Positions 22,570 through 33,849 of a stretch of 64,000 nt of DNA are shown piece by piece. This stretch comes from Nautilus pompilius (lineage: Eukaryota > Mollusca > Cephalopoda > Nautilida > Nautilidae): positions 598,501-662,500 of the forward strand of contig JACATO010000692.1 of NCBI GenBank assembly GCA_018389105.1. The letters run 5' to 3'. Position numbers and translations under genes: made by a program. The first letter of the stretch is position 1; each line of letters begins with the position of its first letter. The notes below the pieces were generated by a model. That model was not told where the DNA came from. It was given only the letters and a program-made list of their open reading frames with translations, and made no database searches.

Positions 22570-25500
22570 ATCACTTTGAAATCTGAGATGGAAATCACAC
22601 GGTAACAAATCTGGACTCTATGCGGGGGGTTGGTAGTTAACCACTCTCCGCAATGATTTCAGCTGTTGCGTTGGCCGTAGAAGGGAAAGCCTTGTTGCAG
22701 AGCCATGTCTATCGTATGTCAAAGGTTACTAAGCAACAGATAGATCGCTGTAGCGCTGTGCATTAATGGTGTAACCAGAGACGAGAAAATCTACTTGTAT
22801 TAGATCCTTGCCTTGGTCTTACTGGCAGACGGTTGAATCTCGAATTTTCTCAGTAGCGGGTACTCTGATGTTACCACTACATGCTTGACCGCTCGGGTAC
22901 AAAAGTGAAGTGAAGAAGGACCGCGTCTTATGATGGTACGTCACAGTCTTGATCGAGGAGTCGTCGCCCTCCCTCTGGTAACGTTACAGGCGCTCAGACC
23001 GAATGGCTGCACAAATTGCCTTGTCAAATGAGAGTTCTTTTTTTACCCACCTGCCGTTTGCTTTATTGAATTTCATATGTGAATGGATTATGTTTCCCGC
23101 GCTTTGAATACTGATGCACAGTTCTGGTGCAATATCGCATAAATTAAGAAGATTGTTAGCCATCAACCGTTCATAGCGGGCAGTTTGCGACCGGCTGTAC
23201 GTGCTCATATTTATCACTTATTACCGATTCACGTTTAATTTTAAACTTCTTGTAACCCTGAGATACTTTTGTGGGACTCAACGATATGGCTTATTTCTTG
23301 TAAAATTTTATCCGTGTTGACGCTTTCGTTCGACAGAAACTTTACTACTCAACAGTGTTTATCAGCAGATGACTCGCTGTTTGCTACCATCTTGGAAGTA
23401 CCCAGAGTGCTTTGCGAAACTGTGACGTCACTTTGCACAAGAGTTGCTAATCACTGTTACTACCCGTCTAAAGGAAAATGCCAGCGATATGTCATTATTC
23501 TTTTACGATTATCTACAACGAAAAAGGGCTGGTTAACCTTAAAAGACCTTCATGTTATGAAAACATTTAAAAAACAAGCTTAATTTTTTTAGCTTGACCA
23601 CATTACACCGCAATTTTCTTGACGCCATTTTGAGTAGAGCCCCTAAGTGCCCTTTACCAAAGATCGTTTCCTGGCATTGTGTGAAATGTGTAAGATTGGT
23701 ATGTGGTACGTAGAGGGCTACCTTCAGTTATTTTTCTTTTTCTTTTTTACTTTTATTTTTCTCGCAAACCCATATTTCCTTCCCTGCCCCTTGCGTTTTT
23801 TTTTTTCATAACTCACAGATGTAACTCAGAAGGTGGGAGCGAGAGGTGGACTCATGTAGTGTGGTTCGTCGTGAAATCAAGGTACCAAAGTCGGCCGCTA
23901 GAGGTAGCTGACACATACCGGGAACGGTTAAACCTGGAGATTACTCCATCGCTTCTAACTCTTCATGAACTCCCTTCAAAGTGAAGAGCTTCTCTGCAAA
24001 GTTAACGTTAGATAATTGGTTTTGTTCGTTTGTTGTTGACAGACTCCATTTTGACTGCCAAATTTCATTAGTTTTGTTCTTTTTTAAAATACTAAATATG
24101 CTACTCTAGTTCCAGTTCAGCAATTATCAAAATGGCGGCTTTTGGACATGTATTTACAACAATAAAAATACAATGTATGCAACAGCAAGATACGGGGCGC
24201 TAAGAGCAATCTTACCTACGTCTTCTTTAATTCAGGTGTTTATATTTCATTATATTTCAACTATTTTTGTATCAAAAGTTGGTCTTTTAATTTTATTTTT
24301 ATTGTAAACGATGTAGCTAAAAAAAAAGCATCCATTTTGCTTTATTTGGTATTCTGAAAATTAAATTTTTAAAAATTTATTTGACGTCTTTTTTTTAAAT
24401 ATTGAACTTCAAGTTGGTACCAAAAGTTTATCAACCAGTAGATGGCTAGAGACATTGTACCCTTTTGTTCATCAACCATCGAAAACCCAGTTAACATCGA
24501 CTGAAAGACATTACTTGCCATTACAAGTTGATATATTTATTTATTTGTCAGTTTAAATAGTTTTTTTTATATATATATTTTAGGTACGATTTTTATTCCC
24601 TAAGCTAGATAAAGATTTAGCTACCATTCGACAACGGTTGGAAATTCCACCCTAACTCTGCGTGAGACAAACTGCTTCAAATATTCTATGCAAAATGTCT
24701 GAAAAATTACCTTACTGTTTCTTGATTTTTTTTTCGGTGTAGCGCAGTTCTGATGCAGAACATTATTTTTCAGAATAATTAGGAGGAATATACTGAAAAG
24801 GGCAAGAGATTTGCTGGGTCCGGCAAAAAATTCCACGGGGAACTGTTGCTAGTTACACCGGGAAAACAAATAATTTTTCTAACCGTATTTTAGAAAGAAA
24901 GAAAAACAACAACAATGTATTTATTTCATTCAGTTTCTATTTTGCTTTATATTCTATCTATTTATTCCAGAGGCGGACAAGTATTACCACGTGAAGAGTA
25001 GAAGATTTACGGAAATTCGTATCTCAAACCATGCATCGCCAGTCTGTTATTAACCAATGAGAATTCACCGTTTTATCAAATGCATCACTTAGTCTCTCTC
25101 CCCTTATAGGTCATTACAACTACACTCTTCCTTTCGAGTTAATACTGTTTCTTTTTTTTTTTTTCTTTTTTAAGCTTCTGGTTTGTAGATCTTTTTGTGT
25201 TTGTCGAACCTGACCGATTATCTGTACATACGCTGACTGACACCGCCCCGTGGTCTGTAGCCTTGTGTTGTCTCGATTCTGTTCCATCTCTACCCGGATA
25301 TTCCGGTATCGTTCGAAACAAAAAGAGGCTTATTGTCGTAGTCTCTTTTGGCGTGGGGCTGCCAGCTTCTCTGTAGCGGGTCACTTGGTTATTCTGTTTT
25401 AGCGATCACCTGTTAGAAAAACGCCAGGAATTTTGTTGTTGTCGTTGTCCTGATTTTAAATTTCCTCTGGTTGCATACTCTGTTGTTGTTGTTGTCGTTT

Positions 25501-25648
25501 TTTATTTCTTCATTTCTTCATTTACTGTCTGTATCTAGTACGTAACGTGCGAATATCTTGTCCACATGTTTGCTGGCTGCTTGTTTCTGTCACTCAAACT
25601 TTTCAGACTAATTTGCCTTTCTCTCCTTCTTTCATTTAATGATATATA

Positions 25649-25651
<3 letters not shown>
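22569..25651. other. non-coding stretch, no gene recognised
   Basis: Mixed AT-rich sequence. Frames of 60-104 codons (for example 23269-23583 plus and 22984-23217 minus) show no domain. An isolated TGACGTCA is at 23423, and a YY1-like AAAATGGCGGC lies near 24130 with no gene attached. Confidence 0.5.
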
Positions 25652-25708
<57 letters not shown>

Positions 25709-25712
25709 CTGA

Positions 25713-25784
<72 letters not shown>

Positions 25785-25788
25785 CTGA

Positions 25789-25854
<66 letters not shown>
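25652..25854 (-). repeat. compound (CT)n(ATC)n array C, related to the CRE arrays
   Basis: Read on the minus strand it is (GA)n, then (GAT)n, then TGATGTCAGTACAGAGAG, twice over. The phrase differs from TGACGTCAGTACAGAGAG of arrays A and B by one C-to-T change at the CpG. About ten GAT units precede each copy. The Glu/Arg/Met/Asp frame on the minus strand is a repeat artefact. Confidence 0.92.
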
Positions 25855-25857
<3 letters not shown>

Positions 25858-26527
25858 ACATTTTTTTTTAAATTTACTTATCACCTGTCTAATCAAAACT
25901 TCTTCTTTCATTCCCTCTATTCTTCTTCTTTTTTATGAATACCTCTAGGCTTGCCGGTAAAAACAAAAATTTTTTATGCGTTAAATACACGATTCTCATT
26001 CACAATGCTTTTCTCAGATCTTCCATCCACATACTACCTCTCCATCAATCCACCCAACCTTATGTTGGTCGGCAGAATATCTATATTTTGTTTCACAAAA
26101 AATACGAATTATTTTTTTTTTTAGAATCAAAAGTTTTCCATTTTTTAGTTATCCGCTGTATTTTCAAAATAAATTTTACTCTCTCTGTCTTGACTGCCTT
26201 GATACTTTAATTTCTGTTATATATGGCACTCCGCTTACTGTTTCCCCTAATCCGCAGATACACCTTGTTGACATGTAGGTAAGTATCGTCTATTAAGACT
26301 GTAGCAGACGACGACAAGTCAGTGCTTTCATGATTTTACCACCAGATATGTTTTCGCTCTCTTCATTTCTTTTTGTTACACCTGAGCTATTCGTGTTTCT
26401 TTCTCTGTAAATTGAGTTTTATTATTTGTAATTGACTCGTATGGTTTAGTTGCTGTAGCTGTATAATGTAAATAGTTTTTTTTTTTACGTCATTAAATAC
26501 TACATTCCACAGAATTATAGTGAATTT
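25855..26527. other. non-coding stretch
   Basis: AT-rich sequence between two related simple-repeat arrays. No gene or transposon recognised. Confidence 0.5.
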
Positions 26528-26880
26528 AGAGAGAGAGAGAGAGAGAGAGAGATGATGATGATGATGATGAGAGAGAGAGAGATGATGATGATGATGATGA
26601 GAGAGAGAGATGAGAGATGATGATGATGATGAGAGAGAGATGATGAGTGATGAGAGAGAGAGATGATGATGATGATGATGAGAGAGAGAGAGAGATGATG
26701 AGTGATGAGAGAGAGAGATGATGATGATGATGAGAGAGAGAGAGAGATGATGATGATGATGAGAGAGAGAGAGATGATGAGTGATGAGAGAGAGAGAGAT
26801 GATGATGATGATGAGAGAGAGAGAGAGATGATGATGATGATGAGAGAGAGAGAGATGATGAGTGATGAGAGAGAGAGAGG
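26528..26880. repeat. alternating (GA)n / (GAT)n array D
   Basis: GAGAGAGA blocks alternate with GATGATGATGATGAT blocks, with a recurring GATGATGAGTGATGAGAG phrase at about 26640, 26694, 26774 and 26863. This gives a higher-order unit of roughly 55-90 bases. Frames on both strands are artefacts. Confidence 0.92.
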
Positions 26881-27839
26881 GTATTGCACATTTAATCTAC
26901 TGTTTATTTATATTTAAATTTTAAAAAACGATGGAAAAGGCATCGTAGCATCCACAAAAGATTCGAACAAACAAACCCTGAAGTGAGTAGTTTTAGTTTA
27001 TAAACCGGGAAATTGTTATCTTTTCTAGTCTGTTAAATCTCTAACACACAGCCGTCTACTCCAGAGCTCAGTCGTTTTGTAAGTCTGATGTAAACGACGT
27101 CTTCCCTCTCGCTGTATCTCTTTTAGCAATTTATTCACCTCACCGCGCCCCTTTTCTATCGAGCCGCTGTAAAAGTAAAGAAAGAAAACAGAACGGGATT
27201 TTCAATCCTTCGGGGGCTGAGCGTGAGACACAGTATTTTGAGAAAATAGGAACTTTATATTTAGACTTCCTGTGACTTTGCTGTAGCGAAGCGATCGGTA
27301 ATTTTGTGGCGGACATATTTGCCTTGGCGTTGTCAAGTTCACGATTTCGCTGGGGGAAATAAGGGCCGGCTGTACCCCTGTATCTGTATTGTTTTCGGTT
27401 AATAGCAAAAATTTATGAAAGTGTTAAATGATGAGACTATTAATAACTTTCAAATGGGAAAGGGAAATTAATTTAACGGAAAGTTGTCATTAATACGATT
27501 ATTATTGATAGTATCGTTTTATTTTTCACTAATAGCGTTTTCTATTGTATATGTGTATAAATATATGAGAGGGAAATCAGTGGAGTCATTAATCCACTAA
27601 TCGTCTAATTACAGTTTGCTGAGTAAAATGTCAGCCGTTTTATCGATTATTCAGCCTGCTGAGAACGAAAACCGAACACCCCTCTACGACAGAATAGAAG
27701 AGCCCGCCTCCAACTGCTGATGTATAATACAACCGATCAGGGCTCTTACTTTCTTCCTTGGTTCTCCTTCTCTCTTCGCTCACTCCAAGATGACCGCTCG
27801 TGTTTACGCTCATCTTTCTATCCAGATTAAGTGCGAACA
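26881..27839. other. non-coding stretch
   Basis: No gene, paired transposon ends or regulatory cluster recognised. Confidence 0.5.
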
Positions 27840-27842
27840 GCT

Positions 27843-27880
<38 letters not shown>

Positions 27881-28061
27881 CTCTCTCTCTCATCATCATC
27901 ATCTCTCTCTCTCTCATCATCATCATCTCTCTCTCTCTCTCTCATCATCATCATCTCTCTCTCTCTCTCTCATCATCATCATCTCTCTCTCTCTCTCATC
28001 AGCATCATCTTTCTCTCTCTCTCTCTCTCTCATCATCATCATCTCTCTCCATCTCTCTCTC
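27840..28061. repeat. alternating (CT)n / (ATC)n array E
   Basis: CTCTCTCT blocks alternate with CATCATCATCAT blocks, the complement of the pattern in array D. All six frames over it stay open for more than 60 codons, giving Ser/Leu or Glu/Arg/Asp strings with no coding meaning. Confidence 0.92.
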
Positions 28062-28762
28062 GTACGAGAGACTCCCCCCTCTCCTCAGGTCCGTCTCAAA
28101 ATAGATCGTCGGCATGCATGGAAGGATCTCGAGCGGAGAGGGAGAGAAGCCCCTGTCTGTGTCCGCCGTCTGAAATCCTCGGTCCTTGCTCCAAGCGAAC
28201 AACATCTGCGAAGAAATAAACGGTTAAATAAATAATGGTTGGTTATCCCCCAGCTCATCACAAAGCCACCGACAAACACGGAGAACGGTGCCAAACGGTC
28301 CAGAATGCAGTTCTTTCAGCTAATGCTGTTTTATTTGCGCGAGTACCTATCGAGAACCTTGTCACGTTCCTCTACGATGAGGATGGAGGCGGATGGTCGT
28401 CCACCTTACCTTCCGGTACCCTCCTCAGGAGACGAAACCGGTCGGAGGACTTAACGAATGCAATTTCCGTATAAGTTTAGTAAGCGATCAGTCTCTGGCT
28501 GCCCCCCCCTTTTAATTCTTGTAATAAATGAAACTAATGAGGAAGAGAAGCAAAACACATACACGCGCACATACAAAACGACCTATGCCGTTATGGAGCA
28601 GCAGCCAGTTTCCTATCAACCGGTAATCCCTACACTTATGAACGTATGCATACAAATGGCTAACAGGCGAAGACAAAACGTGGCGATATACATCTGGTTT
28701 ACGAGGCTAAACTCGATAATCGACATAGCGAACGGGTTTGGCTACGGGAGCCGGGCATCACC

Positions 28763-28793
<31 letters not shown>

Positions 28794-29106
28794 CCTTACT
28801 TATATTTTGATTTCTGTCGGCCAGCGCCGTGCTCGCGCAGATCTGATTTGCAATGTTGTAGGAGGCCCTGTCGTGTTCGCGGTGGTGGGGAGAGGTTTAC
28901 ATAAATGGGGGCGGAAATCGTGTTAAAGGAAATAGATTGTTTATTTAAAAAATAAAATTACGGCTTGAATTTTTCAGACGACGCAAGGGGAGATGTTTTC
29001 ATGAGAGCGGGTCTCGCTCTCCGTCTCAACGCATCGCCAATTAAGGAGGGGAGAGAGCTTTGGGGGGCGAGCGATTAAAATAGAAAAGCTCGCTTAGAAA
29101 ATTAAC
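28062..29106. other. non-coding stretch, poly-T tract
   Basis: No gene recognised. A T run of about 27 lies at 28761-28788. The moderately GC-rich open frames at 28235-28474 have no domain. Confidence 0.45.
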
Positions 29107-29121
29107 ATAATAATAATAATA

Positions 29122-29184
<63 letters not shown>
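29107..29184. repeat. (AAT)n microsatellite
   Basis: AAT units with two AAT-to-AT slips, which on the minus strand produce the Tyr/Leu/Ile string seen in translation. Confidence 0.93.
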
Positions 29185-29394
29185 GTAAGAAACGTTAAAA
29201 GGAACGAAATACACTTTTTGTCGGTAACATGAGACATAAGCGGCCTTTCTTTGGTAAGGAAGACATGGTTATTGGCGGGGAAATCCCAGCGATAACGATG
29301 ACGTAATGGTCTGGCGCGTTCAGTGTGGTGACACGAAATCTTCACGTTGAACTACGAGTTTACCTTTAAATAATATCGCTGACGCAGCACGCAC

Positions 29395-29660
29395 CCGTGG
29401 AGAGGTGTGTGTGTGTGTGTGTGCTGGATGTTTATCTATCTGTCTATCCGCGAGCCCTTGGGGGCCCCCCTCCCCCGTCTTCTCCGGATATAAGGGTGAG
29501 CTGCCGGGGTCACGTTGCTTGTCGCTTGGACGAGTGACGCGCGGTGTCATTAAGGCCGTGACGGGAGCCGAGCAGCCAGCCAGCCATCCGCCGACGTTGG
29601 GGCGCACTTACCGAAACGGACCAGGCGGACCTCGGGGTGAGCAGTAATTAATTCGCAGCA
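29395..29660. promoter_or_regulatory. CpG-rich patch, possible orphan promoter
   Basis: GC-rich segment with many CpGs, a short GT run at 29407-29423, a TATA-like GGATATAAG near 29485, and donor-like phrases on both strands (GGGGTGAGC near 29634 on plus; GGTAAGTGCG near 29610 on minus). I cannot link it to any exon. It could be a non-coding RNA promoter or chance. Confidence 0.25.
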
Positions 29661-30909
29661 TCGTCAGATGGTATTACGGAACTAGAAAGAAAAAAGCGCA
29701 CAAAGAGAACAATGTTGCTAATCGACTTCGGCATTTAAAAAAAAACAAAAAAAAAAAAAAAACAAAACAAAAAAAAAAGGGGGGAACACACAATACTCGA
29801 TAAGATTTACTCGGGGTAAACAACAGCGTGGTGTGACTGAGGTGAGCCAGGGTTCGACAAGGATAACAGAACAGCTCGAATAGCTGAGCGCCCCCCGTTC
29901 CTTGTCGGGCTCCGCAGAAAATCAGCGGAGTGGCGGAACAAATATTTGTCCGCATATTTCGGGACAGACCCGTTGACGGCAAAAGCCAGCTTTCCAGATT
30001 GAGTGGGCGGGTGGCGCAACCGTACGGCTCGGAATTCTGTGAAATATCTGATAAGTGGAAACCCTCACCGTCCTCACGTAAACCGACTCGGAAAGAAAGA
30101 GAGAAAAAGAAAAAGAAAATTGAAAATGCGGTAATTACTTTGACCGATATATTCTTGGATTAACAACACCGATTCTCAAAAGAGCGCATTAATAGGTGCG
30201 ATCTGCTGGATGTTCTATTTCCTGTTGATGGTATTTTTTTCCTTCTTTTTCTTCTTCTTCTTCTAAAGACCTGCTGATGTTACTTCTGTTTCCCGAAGCG
30301 TGATGGCTTCTAGTGGAAGCGCGGCTGCGCCGACCTGGTGTTCAGATGACGTAACACCGATATCATATTGTAGCTGGAATTTCAATAATGATTGCGGAAA
30401 GCGGAACCGCTTAAGATTGGAAAATAAGAAAGAGAGAAACGACGTAAAAACGAAGCAAATAAGTAAACAAATTATAAACCACCACAAGAGGGCCGCGCGG
30501 GCGACGATCCCTGCTGTTAGCCGGATAATTTGTTGATGTAATAACGTACAGATAGAAGAGGTTTAAAACAGATAAACTAGTTCAGACACTGAATAGCGTC
30601 TTAGAAAACAGCAAGAGAATTTTAAATGACTCCCTGTCTCAATGGAGGAAGGTGGCATGAGTGGGGGGGGTTCACTTTGTTCTTGTGTGTGTTGGCATTA
30701 GATGTGATAGTTAGGTGTCTAGGTCACTGCCACAGCGCGACTGACGCCGCCAATCACACGTTCTTCGATCCTTCTTTACTCTGATATTAGCTATAATTTC
30801 TTTTTTAATGTTTAAATAAATTTAATGAATAGTATCGGGGATAGAATTAATTAAATGTTTAATAAATTGACGAATGAGCCAGCACCCGTTTAAAAAATAT
30901 ATATATACA
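29661..30909. other. non-coding stretch, A-rich tract
   Basis: An interrupted A tract lies at about 29736-29780. The rest has no recognised gene. Confidence 0.5.
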
Positions 30910-31379
30910 CAGTCGACCCCCCTCCGTAATCGCGGCCCCGGTTATTCGCGGAATTTTCCTTAGAACCTGACTAATAATTGTTCGCGGAAACCCCCGCATA
31001 TTCGCGGAATCGCAAATATCTTCCGCGATTTTTTATGGCAATATATATTTTTTCACGCTTTTTAACGCTAAATTATTAATAACAATATAATTTACTAATT
31101 TTGTAATATAAATACTAACGTAAATTCAGCAAAATATCAATATAAAATAAACGCTATTGGCTGGAGGTTTGAAAGTAGCCAATCCGAGAGCGTTATTCAT
31201 TTCTCCTTGCTGCTGATTGGCTGCTGCCCATGAGGCACTGTCTCAGGCAGATGCAGCCCAGCATCATCCCAGTTTACCGCGTGTAGCTATCTCGAGTGCT
31301 TCGCTGAGTGCGGTTTTTCACTCTTCGCGGGTGCTCTAGGAACGTAAACCCCCCCACCGCGAATACCGGGGGACAACTG
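30910..31379. mobile_element. Tigger-type MITE, 470 bp
   Basis: The left end starts CAGTCGACCCCCCTCCG and reaches TCGCGG. The right end, read inward, starts CAGTTGTCCCCCGGTATTCG. Such 'CAGT-GACCCCCG-ATTCGCGG' ends are typical of Tigger/pogo elements. The right flank is TA and the left flank CA, a TA site with one change. Further TATTCGCGGAA-like phrases repeat inside the left end. There is no coding sequence. Confidence 0.85.
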
Positions 31380-32667
31380 TATATGTATATATAACGCAAG
31401 ACAGTCATCACGTGACCGAGGCAGGCGCAACTCTTGGGATGGATAATTGGAAAACAGGTTTAGGTATAAAATCTGTCCAAACAATTATGCCATGTTGAAA
31501 TAAAAAAAAATGCTTTATACTATAGTATAAATACTGTTTAATATTAGCCGAAAACAAAAAGTTAGGCGTCTTTAGTCGTCGCTAAATGCGACTGGAAAGT
31601 TTCGAAAGAGCCTGGGGGAGTTCAGGCGACATGTTGCTATCCGTAACAGTGTCCTCAGTCGAACTCGATAGCATCAGCTTATCATAAAAGCGACCGTGAT
31701 TCGCATAAATATTGACGACAGGAGAAATTAGCTGCTATACGATAACCAGACCCTTATACTTTGACAGGCAACGATATATTACAAGCTACTGTTTCACCGA
31801 AAAGGAATTCGTTTCTTAAAATAATAAATTATGAGATAGTTATCGGCATGCAAGATTTTAATTAGGCTTAAACCTGTCTTGTTTTCGTGTCAATCTAAAA
31901 AAAAACGTTTTAGCGGGCACCTGTACGCACGGCGAGTCTAGATCAGTTCAGGTGTTTTCCATCGCCGAAGCCGCGAGCGAACGAAAAAAACAAACAAAAA
32001 AAAAAACAGGTCATATTAGAAAACAAGTGGGTCAAGGTGAGTTATACCTGGCGCGGCCGTTACATTCTGCTGTGCACAGAGCAGAGAGCTTCCGAGCCCA
32101 ATGTAATGGTTTCTGAAGTTTTCAATTTCTTTCGGCTATAGCTAATGTAAGGAAAGAAAGAAGAAGGAAAACTGTTCGCCATTTTGGGATGCGACGTCGT
32201 GTTCAGCTCTGATCTGGTTGGCTGGGACTTCAAGCTGTGGCTGATTTGATTGGTCGAGAGGAACAGGGCAGCGACATGCTACGCGCAACTTGAAGTCGTC
32301 GCATGACTCGTGGGTGCTCGTAAAACCTCAAATAGCGAAGAGCGAAAGGGAAGAGCTGTAACTTTTCTTTAAAATAAAAAAAAAAAAAATCAGACACATA
32401 AATCAGAGGAACGGAAATGAATTCGACGTTAAGAAATGCTCCTCTCGCTGGCGACCGATAAGCGTTGTCAATAGTAACGGTATTCATCATCGGAAGACAT
32501 CACGTGATGGCGATTTTTTTAGGCTCATGGCGTGCGACGCCATCCCACACTTTGTATTGCCAGCCCGTAGCAATTCTATCAGACGTAATCAGCGCCACGT
32601 AGTTTCCTCGAAACTCTAAAGTAAAATCTCAATGTTACACTAATATTATTGTGATTTGCAGTTATCC
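31380..32667. other. non-coding stretch
   Basis: No gene or paired transposon ends recognised. Confidence 0.5.
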
Positions 32668-32675
32668 TGGGCACC

Positions 32676-33036
32676 CAGGCCCGCTTCAACCATAGGGCAA
32701 ACCGGGCACTTGCCCAGGGCCCACGATTGGGAGGGCCCCGAATAATATAATATTATTTATTTTAATTTATCAAATAACGGTATATTTTTTATTGTTTTAA
32801 TCTTGTTTTAATCAATCAATAATTTAAAAGAAAATAATATTGTAAGTTAGATTTTTATTTCCATTTCTAATTTTATTCATTTCGCATAGGTAGAGTAGAC
32901 ACAGAGATTGTGGAAACATACATTTAGCAGGAAGGTGTATGTGTAGACGGAGCTTAAAAAAGATATTAATACAGTACACATCGGGGGCCAAAATATCTGT
33001 TTGCCCCGGGCCCACTATTTCCTTGATGCGGCCCTG
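32676..33036. mobile_element. hAT MITE with perfect 8-bp target duplication, 361 bp
   Basis: The ends are CAGGCCCGCTTCAAC on the left and, read inward, CAGGGCCGCATCAAG on the right. Each is followed by GGGCAAAC and GGGCCC motifs. The flanking 8-mer TGGGCACC is identical on both sides (32668-32675 and 33037-33044). The interior is AT-rich and non-coding. The clean duplication suggests a fairly recent insertion compared with the other elements. Confidence 0.92.
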
Positions 33037-33744
33037 TGGGCACCACGGACAGAAATATCTGCAGTACACTCACAGTAAGTGTCCACAGAAGATGAAAACA
33101 AGCAAAGCTTTGGCTTTGATAATTATCTTTGCGCCCCGCACGTCGCTGTTTCCGTGACTTTTCCTCGTCGCACCGAAGGATAACTTCGTTCGTAACCGTG
33201 TACCCGTGTACCTGGATTAGCTAATCAACGGTTAATAAATCTTGCAAAAACAAAACAACAACAACGACGGCGATTTACTTCCTAAACGGTTTTCTTTTTC
33301 AGTCGTTACCCATTCGCCATGTTCTTTGCCCGTAACCATGGAGATTTTAACATTCACCATAGCCTAATTGTATCGGTTTACCAACATTGATCAATAGCGA
33401 ATTAACTATGCAAAAACAAAAAAGAGCCCAGCTCGCCTGATAAAGCGCTCCGACCCGACTCGGCTCTGTCCCTGATCAAGCCCTGGTATTAAAAAAGAGA
33501 GGGAAAAAATATCAACCGAGAGGGTATAGCCGTAAGCAGCTGTGAATCTGCGTTTCCATGGTTACGGGTGACAGAATTCCTCACCGTAAGTCTTCGGTCG
33601 GCGAGGCTTTGAGACTCCATTCCAGAAATTACAGGAGAGCGACCTCGGTGAGCAAACATCGCAACGGGAGAAAAAAAAAATACAGCAGCCTAACCGTCGT
33701 TTGTTTTCATGTATAGAAGCTTCTTTTATTTTATTTATCTTTGT

Positions 33745-33849
33745 GTTTTTTTAAAATGTCTGCAGATTTGCGGTCTCAGCCTCGCTTGGAATTCGAAACT
33801 GTTTTTTTAAAATGTCTGCAGATTTGCGGTCTCAGCCTCGCTTGGAATT
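33745..33849 (+). repeat. tandem duplication of a 49-bp unit
   Basis: Two identical 49-base copies run from 33745-33793 and 33801-33849, separated by 7 bases (cgaaact). Each starts GTTTTTTTAAAATGTC and ends CTCGCTTGGAATT. Perfect identity implies a recent local duplication. Confidence 0.95.

Noticed and set aside
25636..25911. Glu/Arg/Met/Asp frame on minus
   Set aside because: It comes from array C. The Met and Asp strings are the GAT run in two frames.
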